From Mycobacterium sp. GA-0227b (GTDB lineage Bacteria; Actinomycetota; Actinomycetes; Mycobacteriales; Mycobacteriaceae): a stretch of 64,000 nt of DNA. Position 1 is the stretch's first letter, and every line of letters begins with the position of its first letter. Under the pieces are notes generated by a model, which was given only the letters and a program-made list of their open reading frames with translations, did no database searches and was not told the DNA's origin. Shown here piece after piece: positions 34,001 through 43,391 of the stretch. Location: contig NZ_LQIK01000004.1 in the NCBI RefSeq assembly GCF_001499855.1, forward strand, positions 1 through 64,000. Direction: 5' to 3'. Both the position numbers and the translations under genes were made by a program.

Positions 34001-34780
34001 CTAACGCGCGAACATCAGCGCGCGCTTGACCTCCTGGATCGCCTGGGTGACCTGAATTCCGCGCGGACACGACTCGGTGCAGTTGAACGTGGTGCGGCAG
34101 CGCCACACGCCGTCGACCTCGTTGAGGATGTCGAGTCGCTCGGCGGCGGCCTCGTCGCGGCTGTCGAAGATGAACCGGTGTGCGTTGACGATCGCGGCGG
34201 GTCCGAAGTAGCTGCCTTCACTCCAGTAGATCGGGCAACTCGTGGTGCAGCACGCGCACAGGATGCACTTGGTGGTGTCGTCATAGCGGGCGCGGTCGGT
34301 CTGGCTCTGGATGCGCTCGCGGGTCGGCGGGTTGCCGCTGGTGATCAGGTAGGGCTTGATCGCGCGGTAGGCGTCGAAGAACGGCTCCATGTCGACCACG
34401 AGGTCCTTTTCCACGGGCAGTCCGCGGATCGGCTCGATCGTGATCGTCAGTTGCTTGCGCGGATTCTTCGGCAGCATGTCGCGCATCAGCACCTTGCACG
34501 CCAGCCGGTTGACGCCGTTGATCCGCATCGCGTCCGAGCCGCACACGCCGTGCGCGCACGACCGCCGGAACGTCAACGTGCCGTCCAGATACCACTTGAC
34601 GTAGTGCAGCAGGTTGAGCAGCCGGTCGGTGGGCAGGCACGGCACCCGGAAGCTCTGCCAGCCGGCCGTATCCGGGTCCTCGGGGTTGAACCGCGCGATC
34701 TTCAGCGTCACCATCACCGCACCCTCCGGCACGGGAGGGGTTGTGGCCTCGGCCTTTTCGACGTCGGGTGACAGAGTCAT
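34001..34780 (-). CDS. sdhB: Succinate dehydrogenase iron-sulfur subunit
   Basis: A 259-residue subunit carrying the electron relay from FAD to quinone. The 2Fe-2S site is RRSCAHGVCGSDAMRINGVN with LACK. The 4Fe-4S and 3Fe-4S sites are CILCACCTTSCP and CRTTFNCTESCPRGI. The N-terminal ferredoxin domain begins at VTLKIARFNPEDPDTAGWQS. It is the last gene of the sdhC-sdhD-sdhA-sdhB operon, with a terminator just downstream. Confidence 0.97.
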   Translation of the reverse strand: MTLSPDVEKAEATTPPVPEGAVMVTLKIARFNPEDPDTAGWQSFRVPCLPTDRLLNLLHYVKWYLDGTLTFRRSCAHGVCGSDAMRINGVNRLACKVLMRDMLPKNPRKQLTITIEPIRGLPVEKDLVVDMEPFFDAYRAIKPYLITSGNPPTRERIQSQTDRARYDDTTKCILCACCTTSCPIYWSEGSYFGPAAIVNAHRFIFDSRDEAAAERLDILNEVDGVWRCRTTFNCTESCPRGIQVTQAIQEVKRALMFAR

Positions 34781-34814
34781 TTTGCCCCCACGCTCGTGTG
34801 CTCGTCAGTAGTCA

Positions 34815-36569
34815 TCAGTACTTCCGTTCCATCGGCTCATACCGGGTCTGCACCACCGGCTTGTAGTCCAACCGGATGTCGGACAGCAGGTCCGTGCCCT
34901 GCTTGTACGCCATCGTGTGACGCATGTAGTTGGTGTCGTCGCGGTTGGGGTAGTCTTCGCGGGCATGCCCGCCGCGGGACTCCTTGCGGTTCAGCGCCCC
35001 GACGACGGTGACCTCGGCGAGCTCCAGCAGGAAGCCCAGCTCGATCGCCTCGAGCAGATCGCTGTTGTACCGCTTGCCCTTGTCCTGCACCGTGATCCGC
35101 CCGTAACGCTCCTTGAGCGCGTGGATGTCGGTCAGCGCTTGCTTGAGCGTCTCCTCGGTGCGGAACACCGCGGCGTTGTTGTCCATCGACTGCTGCAGCG
35201 CACCGCGGATGTCGGCGACGCGTTCGTTGCCGTGCTCGCTCAAGATGTCGCCGACCCAGTCGACCACCATGCCCGCCGGGTTGTCCGGCAGGTCGACATG
35301 ATCGTGTCCCAGCGCGTAATTGGCCGCGGCGATACCCGCACGACGGCCGAACACGTTGATGTCCAGCAGTGAGTTGGTGCCCAGCCGGTTGGCGCCGTGC
35401 ACGGACACGCACGCGCATTCCCCGGCCGCGTACAGGCCCGGGATGATCGTCGTGTTGTCGCGCAGCACCTGGCCGTTGACCGTCGTCGGGATTCCGCCCA
35501 TGACGTAGTGGCACGTCGGATAAACCGGCACCAGTTCCTTCACCGGGTCGACGCCCAGGTAGGTGCGGGCGAACTCGGTGATGTCGGGCAGCTTCGCCTC
35601 GAGCACGTCTTCGCCGAGGTGGCGCACGTCGATGTAGACGTAGTCCTTGTTCGGACCCGCGCCGCGGCCCTCGAGCACCTCGAGCACCATCGACCGGGCG
35701 ACGATGTCGCGGGGGGCGAGGTCGACGATCGTCGGCGCGTAGCGCTCCATGAACCGCTCGCCGTCGGCATTCAAGAGCCGCCCGCCTTCGCCGCGCACGG
35801 CCTCGGAGATCAGGATGCCCAGGCCCGCCAGACCCGTCGGATGGAACTGGTGAAACTCCATGTCCTCCAACGGAAGTCCCTTGCGGAACACGATGCCCAG
35901 GCCGTCACCGGTGAGCGTGTGGGCGTTGGAGGTGGTCTTGTACATCCGGCCCGAGCCGCCGGTGGCGAACACGATCGCCTTGGCGTGGAAGATGTGGATG
36001 TCGCCAGTGGCCAACTCGTAGGCGATGACGCCGGTAGCGACGGGCCCGCCCTGAGTCTCGGTCATCGCGATGTCCAGTGCGTAGAACTCGTTGAAGAACT
36101 CGACGTCGTGCTTGACGCAGTTCTGGTACAGCGTCTGCAGGATCATGTGGCCGGTGCGGTCGGCGGCGTAACACGCCCGGCGCACCGGAGCCTTGCCGTG
36201 GTCGCGGGTGTGCCCGCCGAACCGGCGCTGGTCGATGCGGCCCTCGGGGGTGCGGTTGAACGGCATCCCCATCTTCTCGAGGTCGAGCACCGCATCGATG
36301 GCCTCGCGGCACATGATCTCGACCGCATCCTGGTCGGCGAGGTAGTCGCCGCCCTTGACGGTGTCGAAGGTGTGCCACTCCCAGTTGTCCTCCTCGACGT
36401 TGGCCAGCGCCGCGCACATGCCGCCCTGCGCCGCTCCGGTGTGGCTGCGCGTCGGGTACAGCTTGGTCAGCACCGCCGTGCGGGCTCGCGGGCCGGCCTC
36501 GACCGCGGCGCGCATACCGGCCCCGCCCGCGCCGACGATCACGACGTCGTAGCGATGTTCAACAATCAT
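34815..36569 (-). CDS. sdhA: Succinate dehydrogenase flavoprotein subunit
   Basis: A 584-residue catalytic subunit that oxidises succinate to fumarate. The FAD Rossmann motif is YDVVIVGAGGAGMRAAVEA. The covalent FAD histidine is in RSHTGAAQGGMCAAL. Further conserved blocks are FHQFHPTGLAGLGILISEAVRGEGG, CHYVMGGIPTTVNG and the FAD segment LYAAGECACVSVHGANRLGTNSLLD. The length is normal. Confidence 0.98.
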   Translation of the reverse strand: MIVEHRYDVVIVGAGGAGMRAAVEAGPRARTAVLTKLYPTRSHTGAAQGGMCAALANVEEDNWEWHTFDTVKGGDYLADQDAVEIMCREAIDAVLDLEKMGMPFNRTPEGRIDQRRFGGHTRDHGKAPVRRACYAADRTGHMILQTLYQNCVKHDVEFFNEFYALDIAMTETQGGPVATGVIAYELATGDIHIFHAKAIVFATGGSGRMYKTTSNAHTLTGDGLGIVFRKGLPLEDMEFHQFHPTGLAGLGILISEAVRGEGGRLLNADGERFMERYAPTIVDLAPRDIVARSMVLEVLEGRGAGPNKDYVYIDVRHLGEDVLEAKLPDITEFARTYLGVDPVKELVPVYPTCHYVMGGIPTTVNGQVLRDNTTIIPGLYAAGECACVSVHGANRLGTNSLLDINVFGRRAGIAAANYALGHDHVDLPDNPAGMVVDWVGDILSEHGNERVADIRGALQQSMDNNAAVFRTEETLKQALTDIHALKERYGRITVQDKGKRYNSDLLEAIELGFLLELAEVTVVGALNRKESRGGHAREDYPNRDDTNYMRHTMAYKQGTDLLSDIRLDYKPVVQTRYEPMERKY

Positions 36570-36583
36570 TTACAGACTCGCCC

Positions 36584-37105
36584 TCATGAGATGTTCGCGT
36601 CGAAGGTGACCAACACGTAGCTGCCCAGCACCAGGGTGAACCCCGTGGTCAGCAGCAGCAGCGAGTTCAGCCAGAACTTCGTGGTGTTCTTGCGCGCGTA
36701 GTCGCCGATGATGGTGCGCAGGCCGTTGGCGCCGTGCAGTTGGGCCAGCCACAGCAGCGCCATGTCCCAGATCTGCCAGAACGGCGAGGCCCAGCGCTCG
36801 GCGACGTAGTTGAAGTCGATGCGGTAGACCCCGTCCTCCCACATCAGCATCACGAACAGATGGCCGAGCGCGAGAAAAACAAGAGCGACACCCGAAAAAC
36901 GCATGAACAGCCACGCGTACTTCTCGAAGTACGGGATGCCGCGCGGCCGCCGCGGCGCCCGCGGATGGTCCAGGCCGGCCGGCCGGTCGTGCTCCTTCTC
37001 CATCACCGGTGCGATGCGTCCCTCGCGGTGATGCGGAGTCCAGGCCTTTTCCGCCGCCTTTTCGGTCGCAGCCTTTTCGGTCGCCCCACCCGTCGGCGCG
37101 CTCAC
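36584..37105 (-). CDS. sdhD: Succinate dehydrogenase membrane anchor subunit SdhD
   Basis: A 173-residue membrane anchor. The first ~65 residues are hydrophilic (TEKAATEKAAEKAW and a basic HREGRIAP region), followed by three helices (FMRFSGVALVFLALGHLFVM, MALLWLAQLHGANGLRTIIG, LLTTGFTLVLGSYVLVTF). His in QLHGANGLR is the likely haem/quinone-site residue. The GTG start overlaps the sdhC stop in GTGA. The long polar N-terminus is typical of mycobacterial SdhD. Confidence 0.93.
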   Translation of the reverse strand: MSAPTGGATEKAATEKAAEKAWTPHHREGRIAPVMEKEHDRPAGLDHPRAPRRPRGIPYFEKYAWLFMRFSGVALVFLALGHLFVMLMWEDGVYRIDFNYVAERWASPFWQIWDMALLWLAQLHGANGLRTIIGDYARKNTTKFWLNSLLLLTTGFTLVLGSYVLVTFDANIS

Positions 37106-37542
37106 AGGAACCGCTCCGCCATGTGCATCCCGATCACACCGAGCGACGGGATGAAGATTGCCAGGAAGACGCCGATGACGATCCACAGCATCACCCGCTG
37201 GTAGCGAGCGCCGTGCTGCCAGAAGTCGATCAGGATGACCCGGATTCCGTTGAGGGCGTGATAGAGCACCGCGACGACGAGGCCGATCTCCATCAATCCG
37301 ATCAGCGGGGTCTTGTAGGTCTCGATGACCTCGTTGTAGGCCTGCGGGCTCACGCGCACCAGCGCGGTGTCGAGCACGTGGACGAACAGGAAGAAGAAGA
37401 TCGTCGCGCCCGTGATGCGGTGAAGGACCCAGGACCACATCGCGGGATCGCCGCGGTAGAGGGTGCGCCTGCGCGGCGGTCGCGATCGCGGAGCCGGCAC
37501 CGCCGGGCCCCCGGGCGCCAGCCCGGAAGTTTGAGTACTCAT
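37102..37542 (-). CDS. sdhC: Succinate dehydrogenase cytochrome b subunit SdhC
   Basis: A 146-residue membrane subunit. The conserved start of the b556 family is MWSWVLHRITGATIFFFLFV (from about residue 35), with the haem-ligand region VAVLYHALNGIRVILIDFW and a third helix LWIVIGVFLAIFIPSLGVIG. The ATG at 37542, with GGAGG upstream, adds a 34-residue proline- and arginine-rich N-terminus relative to the shorter M. tuberculosis form; an internal start is possible. Confidence 0.92.
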   Translation of the reverse strand: MSTQTSGLAPGGPAVPAPRSRPPRRRTLYRGDPAMWSWVLHRITGATIFFFLFVHVLDTALVRVSPQAYNEVIETYKTPLIGLMEIGLVVAVLYHALNGIRVILIDFWQHGARYQRVMLWIVIGVFLAIFIPSLGVIGMHMAERFL

Positions 37543-37657
37543 CTGGCCTCCAACGCCTTCGGTGGACGTTTGGGCTTTCGAGCTGCACCGGGCGGCAACT
37601 TGATCCGGTTCGCGCACTTCACCCAAACCTCGGGGCGACTCTAAACCCAGTTGTACT

Positions 37658-37679
37658 GCTAAACGAACTACGGTTTAGC
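37658..37679. promoter_or_regulatory. Inverted repeat in the sdhC-cdd divergent region
   Basis: GCTAAAC (37658-37664) and GTTTAGC (37673-37679) are perfect 7-bp arms around an 8-bp centre; a further CTAAAC lies at 37641. The 240-bp region separates the divergent sdh operon from cdd, so this is a candidate operator for one of them. The rest of the region shows only a possible cdd -10 box, TATGCT, near 37716. Confidence 0.45.
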
Positions 37680-37782
37680 CGTCGATGTCCTGAAAAGCGC
37701 CGAAGTTAGGGTTACCTATGCTGAAACCGGCTCCGCGCGCGGGACTTCGGAATGCATTCAGGATCGGCCCGGCGGGGGTGGC

Positions 37783-38193
37783 ATGACAACAGAAATCGAC
37801 TGGAAGATGCTGCGGCACAAAGCAATTGAAGCCGCAGAAACCGCCTATGCGCCCTATTCGGGCTTCGCTGTCGGTGCGGCGGCGTTGGTAGACGATGGCC
37901 GCGTGGTGGCCGGCTGCAATGTGGAAAATGTCTCATATGGCCTAGGTCTCTGTGCCGAGTGCGCAGTGGTCTGCAACCTACATTCCAGCGGTGGCGGACG
38001 GCTTGTCGCGCTGTCGTGCGTCGACGCGGCGGGCCAGCTGCTGATGCCGTGCGGGCGGTGCCGCCAGGTGCTGCTCGAGCACGGCGGGCCGGAAATCCTC
38101 ATCGACCATCCGCAGGGTCCGCGCACGCTGAGGGACCTACTGCCCGACGCGTTCGGACCGCAGGATCTGGCCAGGCGCGGTCGGGAGACTTGA
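37783..38193 (+). CDS. cdd: Cytidine deaminase
   Basis: A 136-residue zinc enzyme converting cytidine and deoxycytidine to the uridines. Marks are YAPYSGFAVGAAAL, GCNVENVSYGLGLCAECAVV (zinc Cys and catalytic Glu) and MPCGRCRQVLLEHG (two zinc cysteines). It is the first gene of the cdd-deoA-add pyrimidine/purine salvage cluster. Confidence 0.96.
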   Translation: MTTEIDWKMLRHKAIEAAETAYAPYSGFAVGAAALVDDGRVVAGCNVENVSYGLGLCAECAVVCNLHSSGGGRLVALSCVDAAGQLLMPCGRCRQVLLEHGGPEILIDHPQGPRTLRDLLPDAFGPQDLARRGRET

Positions 38194-38277
38194 ATCGCCG
38201 AACGAGGGCTTCCGGCACGCGATCCAGTGGTAATGCGTGCGTCGATCCCACTCGCGGCGGAGAAGGGAAATTCCGTG

Positions 38278-39582
38278 ATGCAGTTCACATTTGACGCGCC
38301 GACGGTGATCCGGCGCAAGCGTGACGGCGGGGCGCTCCCGGATGCGGCGATCGACTGGGTCATCGACGCATACACCCATGGCCGGGTGGGCGACGAGCAG
38401 ATGTCGGCGCTTCTGATGGCGATCTTCCTGCGCGGAATGACCACGGCCGAGATCGCCCGTTGGACTGCGGCCATGGTGAACTCCGGCGAACGGTTGGACT
38501 TCACCGATCTCCGTCGCGGTGGCAAGCCACTGGCGTTGGTGGACAAGCACTCAACCGGTGGGGTGGGCGACAAGATCACCATTCCGCTGGTGCCGGTGGT
38601 GATGGCCTGCGGCGGGACGGTTCCTCAAGCCTCCGGCCGCGGACTCGGCCACACCGGCGGCACGCTCGACAAGCTGGAGTCGATCCCCGGGTTCACCGCC
38701 GAGTTGGCCAAAGACCGTATTCGTCAACAGCTTTGCGACGTCGGTGCGGCGATCTTCGCGGCGGGGGAGTTGGCGCCCGCGGACCGCAAACTCTATGCGC
38801 TGCGCGACATCACCAGCACGGTCGACTCCCTGCCGCTCATCGCCAGTTCGGTCATGAGCAAGAAGATCGCCGAGGGCACCCGAGCGCTGGTGCTGGACAC
38901 GAAGGTCGGTTCGGGTGCGTTCCTCAAGACCGAGGAGGAAGCGCGGGAGCTGGCCCGCACGATGGTCGAGCTGGGAACGTCACACGGCCTGGCCACCAGG
39001 GCGCTGCTGACCGACATGTCGACGCCGCTGGGCCGCGCCGTCGGCAACGCCGTGGAGGTGGCCGAATCGCTGGAGGTGCTCGCCGGCGGCGGGCCGCGCG
39101 ACGTCGTGGAGCTGACCTTGGCGCTGGCCGCCGAGATGCTCGACGCCGCGGACATCGACGGCGTCGATCCAGCCCAGACCCTTCAGGACGGCTCGGCGAT
39201 GGACAGGTTCCGCGACTTGGTCGCCGCGCAGGGTGGCGACCTGAGCCAGCCGTTGCCGCTCCGTACCTCGGTCGAAACCATCACGGCACCTCGCGATGGC
39301 ACGATGGGGGACATCGACGCGATGGCGGTGGGTATGGCGGTGTGGCGACTCGGTGCGGGGCGCTCGGCCCCTGGTGAGCGGGTGCAACCTGGTGCCGGAT
39401 TGCTCATTCACCGGCGGCCCGGAGAGCCCGTCAGCGCGGGTCAGGCGCTTTTCACCTTGAGCACCGAGACGCCCGAACGCTTCGAGGCCGCGATCGCCGA
39501 ACTGGACGGCGCCTGGACCGTCGCCGATACCGCACCGCCGGCGCGCCCATTGATCATCGACCGAATCACGAGCGGAGACTGA
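38278..39582 (+). CDS. deoA: Thymidine phosphorylase
   Basis: A 434-residue nucleoside phosphorylase. Marks are DAPTVIRRKRDGGALPDAAI, MSALLMAIFLRGM, the phosphate-binding ALVDKHSTGGVGDKITIPL, the glycine-rich ASGRGLGHTGGTLDKLESIPG, and ITSTVDSLPLIASSVMSKK with VLDTKVGSGAF. The ATG at 38278 matches the family N-terminus and has AAGGGA upstream; codons back to 38227 look unrelated. It releases thymine and deoxyribose-1-phosphate. Confidence 0.96.
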   Translation: MQFTFDAPTVIRRKRDGGALPDAAIDWVIDAYTHGRVGDEQMSALLMAIFLRGMTTAEIARWTAAMVNSGERLDFTDLRRGGKPLALVDKHSTGGVGDKITIPLVPVVMACGGTVPQASGRGLGHTGGTLDKLESIPGFTAELAKDRIRQQLCDVGAAIFAAGELAPADRKLYALRDITSTVDSLPLIASSVMSKKIAEGTRALVLDTKVGSGAFLKTEEEARELARTMVELGTSHGLATRALLTDMSTPLGRAVGNAVEVAESLEVLAGGGPRDVVELTLALAAEMLDAADIDGVDPAQTLQDGSAMDRFRDLVAAQGGDLSQPLPLRTSVETITAPRDGTMGDIDAMAVGMAVWRLGAGRSAPGERVQPGAGLLIHRRPGEPVSAGQALFTLSTETPERFEAAIAELDGAWTVADTAPPARPLIIDRITSGD

Positions 39583-39594
39583 CCGGAGAGCGAC

Positions 39595-40683
39595 ATGACG
39601 ACGCCGCTGACGCTGGACTCGATCAGGCAAGCGCCCAAGGCGCTGCTGCATGACCACCTGGACGGCGGCCTGCGCCCGGCCACCGTCCTGGAGCTGGCCG
39701 AGGCGACGGGTTACGACGACCTGCCCGCGTCAGACGTCGACGAACTCGCGACGTTCTTCCGCACCGCTGCGCACAGCGGCTCGCTGGTGCGCTATTTGGA
39801 GCCGTTCGCGCACACCGTCGGCGTCATGCAGACGCCCGAGGCCCTGCACCGGGTGGCCTACGAGTGCGTCGAGGACCTCGCCGACGACAACGTCGTCTAC
39901 GCGGAGATCCGGTTCGCGCCGGAACTGCACATCGACGGCGGGCTGTCGTTGGACGCGGTGGTCGACGCGGTGATGGCCGGGTTCGCCGACGGTGAGAAGG
40001 CGGCCAGCGCCGAAGGGCGGGGCATCACCGTGCGGTGCCTGGTGACGGCGATGCGGCACGCGGCGCGCTCGCTCGAGATCGCCGAACTCGCGATCCGGTT
40101 CCGCGACAGGGGTGTCGTCGGCTTCGACATCGCCGGCGCGGAAGCCGGCTATCCGCCGACGCGGCACCTGGACGCGTTCGAGTACATGCGAAACAACAAC
40201 GCGCGCTTCACGATCCACGCGGGCGAGGCGTTCGGCCTGCCGTCGATCCACGAGGCGATCGCGTTCTGCGGCGCCGACCGCCTCGGCCACGGTGTGCGGA
40301 TCGTCGACGACATCACCGTCGCGCCCGACGGCTGCGCGCAACTGGGCCGGCTGGCGGCACTGCTGCGCGACAAGCGGGTTCCGTTCGAGCTGTGCCCGTC
40401 GTCCAACGTGCAGACGGGCGCGGTTGCCAGCATCGGCGAGCATCCGTTCGATCTGCTGGCGCGGCTGCGGTTTCGCGTCACGGTCAACACCGACAACCGG
40501 CTGATGAGTGACACCACGATGAGCCAGGAGATGCTGCGGCTGGTGGAGACCTTCGGCTACGGCTGGAGCGATCTACAGCGGTTCACCATCAACGCGATGA
40601 AGTCGGCGTTCATCTCGTTCGACGAGCGCCTGTCGATCATCGACGACGTGATCAAGCCGCGCTACGCCGTGCTCATCGGCTGA
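39595..40683 (+). CDS. add: Adenosine deaminase
   Basis: A 362-residue zinc amidohydrolase that converts adenosine to inosine. Metal and catalytic residues lie in [12 protein letters not shown] (His-x-His), [11 protein letters not shown] (His and catalytic Glu), [12 protein letters not shown] (His) and [11 protein letters not shown] (Asp, with NTDNR in place of the more usual TDDP). It follows deoA by 12 bp with GGAGAG upstream of its ATG, so it is in the same operon. Confidence 0.96.
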   Translation: MTTPLTLDSIRQAPKALLHDHLDGGLRPATVLELAEATGYDDLPASDVDELATFFRTAAHSGSLVRYLEPFAHTVGVMQTPEALHRVAYECVEDLADDNVVYAEIRFAPELHIDGGLSLDAVVDAVMAGFADGEKAASAEGRGITVRCLVTAMRHAARSLEIAELAIRFRDRGVVGFDIAGAEAGYPPTRHLDAFEYMRNNNARFTIHAGEAFGLPSIHEAIAFCGADRLGHGVRIVDDITVAPDGCAQLGRLAALLRDKRVPFELCPSSNVQTGAVASIGEHPFDLLARLRFRVTVNTDNRLMSDTTMSQEMLRLVETFGYGWSDLQRFTINAMKSAFISFDERLSIIDDVIKPRYAVLIG

Positions 40684-40695
40684 GTCCCCTTTCCG

Positions 40696-40727
40696 CGCGA
40701 GTGACCGTGTTTGCACACCGACACGCC
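40696..40727 (+). repeat. Dispersed ~32 bp intergenic element, copy A
   Basis: The element begins CGCGAGTGACCGTGTTTG and ends CCGACACGCC, starting 13 bp after the add stop codon. A near-identical copy lies at 50995-51025 and a third, inverted copy at 52078-52109. All three are intergenic and next to gene 3' ends. Confidence 0.75.
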
Positions 40728-40806
40728 TATGCCGGGTGACATTGTCCGGTCGGTCGCGCGTGCCGAGAGGCCCTACAGGCGGGCGGCCGCGAAGGCGGCG
40801 GCATGA

Positions 40807-40856
40807 GCCGCCAGGCCTGGCGGCACGTAGGACAGGTGCGCCGGCGGGCAGCACCT
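40807..40856. other. Two tandem hairpins downstream of add
   Basis: A perfect 18-bp palindrome, GCCGCCAGGCCTGGCGGC (40807-40824), is followed by AGGTGC/GCACCT arms near 40834-40856. They lie in the 225-bp gap between add and the VOC gene, which holds no convincing reading frame. Possible roles are a terminator, a protein-binding palindrome or a small structured RNA. Confidence 0.45.
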
Positions 40857-40908
40857 CCTCACGCGAGGGCGTGCCCCCGCCAGCCAGAGCGCGTCGTACG
40901 GTGACCAC

Positions 40909-41256
40909 ATGATCACCGGAGCTCACGTCATCGTCTACAGCCGCAACGCCGAAGCGGACCGGGCCTTCTTCCGCGACGTGCTCGAGTATCCGAACGTCGA
41001 CGCCGGCGGTGGTTGGCTGATCTTCAAATTGCCGCCGGCCGAGGTCGCCGTGCATCCGGCCGAGGGTGCCGGGTCGCACGAGTTGTATTTGATGTGCGAC
41101 GACGTCACCGCCACCGTTGAGCGACTGTCCGACAAGGGGATTACCTGCGGACCGGTGACCGACCAGGGCTGGGGTCTGTTGACCACCATCGCACTGCCCG
41201 GTGGCGGTGAGCTCGGTCTGTATGAGCCCCGCCACCCGAAAGCAACTGAGCTTTAA
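40909..41256 (+). CDS. VOC/glyoxalase family protein
   Basis: A 115-residue protein of the vicinal oxygen chelate fold with a single beta-alpha-beta-beta-beta repeat pair: HVIVYSRNAEADRAFFRDVL, then LIFKLPPAEVAVHP, HELYLMCDDVTATVERLSDKG and LTTIALPGGGELGLYEP. The final Glu-Leu-Gly-Leu-Tyr-Glu-Pro is the typical metal-site strand of glyoxalase-like proteins. The substrate is unknown. It ends 2 bp from the convergent Rv3311-like gene. Confidence 0.85.
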   Translation: MITGAHVIVYSRNAEADRAFFRDVLEYPNVDAGGGWLIFKLPPAEVAVHPAEGAGSHELYLMCDDVTATVERLSDKGITCGPVTDQGWGLLTTIALPGGGELGLYEPRHPKATEL

Positions 41257-41258
41257 CG

Positions 41259-42530
41259 CTATTCGGGGCGAAGCCGGGACTCGACGAACGCCTCCAACGC
41301 CTCCCACTGCTCGACGGCCTTGGCATACGGCGGGCTGGGCGCGCGGACCTTGTCGGGCTCCAGAACGTGGGCGATGATCCGGCCCAGCGGCTGATCGGCG
41401 TCGAGTGCCTGGTCGACCGTCGAGTCCTCCGAGTAGTCGCCGACGTCCCTGAGCAGTTCGACGGCCAAGTCCAACTGGTCGCGGTCCAGCGCATCGGGTC
41501 CCTCGGCGAGGTCGTCGACGATGCCGGTGAGCACATAGACGTTGTCGTCGGTGATGTCGATCTGCAGCGAGCCGTCGGTGGCGGCCGTCCGGATGTCGTC
41601 ATAGGTGGCCAGCCCAGACAGGTCGTGGTCGTGCTCGTCGGCCAGATAGCGCGCCAGCGCCCGCTCCGAGCCGAAGACGCTGATGCGGCCGTTGCGGCCG
41701 AGGAAGACCGGCCGGTCCTCCAGATAGCAGCGCAGCGTGTAGTAGGTGCCCGCGCTCGTCATCATCCGCACCGGGTCGATGCCGACCTTGAGCCAGAAGT
41801 CCTCGTCGCTGCCCAGCACCTGGCTCTGCGCCTGGACGGCCAGCGCGTCGGGTTCCTCCGCGCCCTCGTCCTCGGCGCCCTCGCTGTCCTCGACCTCGTC
41901 GATCAGCTCTTCTTCCGGTTCCGGTTCCGGTGCCGGCTCGGCCAGTTCTGCCTCGGCCTTCTTCACGGCGTCCGCGTCGACGTCCGGCGTGGTGATCACT
42001 TCGTCGAGCGCGTCGACGACGTTGTCCCAACCTCTGGCTATCACGGCCTCGATTGCGGCCCACTGTTTGCGTCCCCGGCGCCCGGAGAACGCGTCGATTC
42101 CACCACCGAGCGTGCCCAGCACCGGGTTGCCGTTGAAGAACTTGGTGACCGCCGGCAGCTCGCACACCGAGCCGAGCGCCGAGACGACCGCCAGCGTCCG
42201 GTGCAGTCGCCGCACCGACTCTTCGGTGGCCTTCTCGGAGACGATGTCCGGTACGCCGACGACGTCGTATTGGTGTTCCTCGGCCGGATCGAGCCGGTGG
42301 GCATTGACCTCGGTGACCTTGTCCCATGCCGGGTGGTCGACGAGGTCGTTGTCCTTGTTGGTCCTGACGAATGCGACCAGGTCGGCAACCGACTCGAGCC
42401 CATACAGATCCTCGTCCTTGCCGAGGAAGGCCTCCCACTCGTCGGCGCCATCGCGCCAGCGTGGAGCCCATAACGTGTACAGGTCGCCCTTGGTCAAGCC
42501 GAGCCGGATCGGCACGATGTCAGCAGCCAT
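41259..42530 (-). CDS. Conserved hypothetical protein (Rv3311-like)
   Basis: A 423-residue soluble protein conserved in mycobacteria at this position. Two related halves seem to be separated by a highly acidic linker (about residues 195-230; PEPEPEEELIDEVEDSEG). The first half has GDLYTLWAPRWRDGADEW and FLGKDEDLYGLESVADLVAFV, the second DRPVFLGRNGRISVFGSERALARYLAD. That suggests a duplicated domain. Some annotations call such proteins primosomal, which I cannot support. No catalytic motif is seen. Confidence 0.8.
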   Translation of the reverse strand: MAADIVPIRLGLTKGDLYTLWAPRWRDGADEWEAFLGKDEDLYGLESVADLVAFVRTNKDNDLVDHPAWDKVTEVNAHRLDPAEEHQYDVVGVPDIVSEKATEESVRRLHRTLAVVSALGSVCELPAVTKFFNGNPVLGTLGGGIDAFSGRRGRKQWAAIEAVIARGWDNVVDALDEVITTPDVDADAVKKAEAELAEPAPEPEPEEELIDEVEDSEGAEDEGAEEPDALAVQAQSQVLGSDEDFWLKVGIDPVRMMTSAGTYYTLRCYLEDRPVFLGRNGRISVFGSERALARYLADEHDHDLSGLATYDDIRTAATDGSLQIDITDDNVYVLTGIVDDLAEGPDALDRDQLDLAVELLRDVGDYSEDSTVDQALDADQPLGRIIAHVLEPDKVRAPSPPYAKAVEQWEALEAFVESRLRPE

Positions 42531-42585
42531 GGCGCACAGCCTAACGATCGAGATCGGTGGTCAAGCTGGCGCAGGGCCATACCGC

Positions 42586-43317
42586 CTACCCCGTGGGCTG
42601 CTCGAGTGCCGCTTCGATCCAGTTGGAGAATTCGCACGCAAGGTGCCACCGGTGTCCGGCCACCATCCGCCCCAGTGTCGGCAGCGCGAACTCGACAGTC
42701 AGTCGAGCGTGGAATCCATCGTCGGTGTCACGGAACTGATGGCGCACGCCGCCGATCGCGAACCCGTCGGACGCCCGTGCGACGCCCGCAATCTGATGCG
42801 GGAAGCGCGTATCGGCGGGTGTGACCAGCGACGAGACGTCGTCGTAGTCGATCAAGAACAGCGCCGCAAACGGACTGCCGCCGGTCGTCTCCAGCACCTG
42901 CTGTCGGCGGTCGGCGCCGGTGCGGATGAGGAAGTGGTCCGGGCACGCTCGAAGCATCGCCGGCTCGTCAGAGGTCTGCGTCCAACGTTCGAACGCGTCG
43001 ACGAACGTCTCGGCGGAGCCGCCACGAACGTATATGTCGATGCTGCTGATCCGACGTCGAGGACTCAGGCGGGCTTCCAGTCGGGCGGTGGCGTCGGCGA
43101 TTCGCATCTCGCGATTGAGTCGGGCGGTGATCTTCTCGGCACCGAGGGAGCGCTTCGCCTGCAACAACGCTTCGCGCCGTTCTGTGACGCCGCTGCGCGG
43201 CACGCGCACGCCGAGCTTTCTCGCCACTGCGGTGATTCGACGGTCCTCCCAGGCAAGTACCTCGCCTCGGGTGACGCTCCTGCCGTTGATCTCGGTGACG
43301 ATTTCCGGAGCCGACAT
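42586..43317 (-). CDS. Hypothetical protein divergent from a TetR gene
   Basis: A 243-residue soluble protein I do not recognise. The N-terminal ~95 residues are basic and helical (REALLQAKRSLGAEKITARL, RIADATARLEARLSPRRR). The C-terminal part is mixed strand and helix with aromatic residues (FAALFLIDYDDVSSL, GHRWHLACEFSNW). No signal sequence or membrane segment is present. It is divergent from a TetR regulator at 43392 and is its likeliest target. Confidence 0.6.
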   Translation of the reverse strand: MSAPEIVTEINGRSVTRGEVLAWEDRRITAVARKLGVRVPRSGVTERREALLQAKRSLGAEKITARLNREMRIADATARLEARLSPRRRISSIDIYVRGGSAETFVDAFERWTQTSDEPAMLRACPDHFLIRTGADRRQQVLETTGGSPFAALFLIDYDDVSSLVTPADTRFPHQIAGVARASDGFAIGGVRHQFRDTDDGFHARLTVEFALPTLGRMVAGHRWHLACEFSNWIEAALEQPTG

Positions 43318-43391
43318 GCCGACCCTAACGCTAGTAAATTTGCATTAAGGACCTTACGCTGACCATAGCCGCACGTCAAAGGAGGTGGCGA

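Noticed and set aside
37700..37725. IdeR-like iron box near TTAGGGTTACCTA upstream of cdd
   Set aside because: Only the outer parts resemble the 19-bp IdeR palindrome, the core is missing, and the flanking genes are not iron-related.
41367..43362. Long plus-strand frames opposite the Rv3311-like and hypothetical genes
   Set aside because: These are antisense shadows of high-GC genes: repetitive composition, no family match and no ribosome-binding site.
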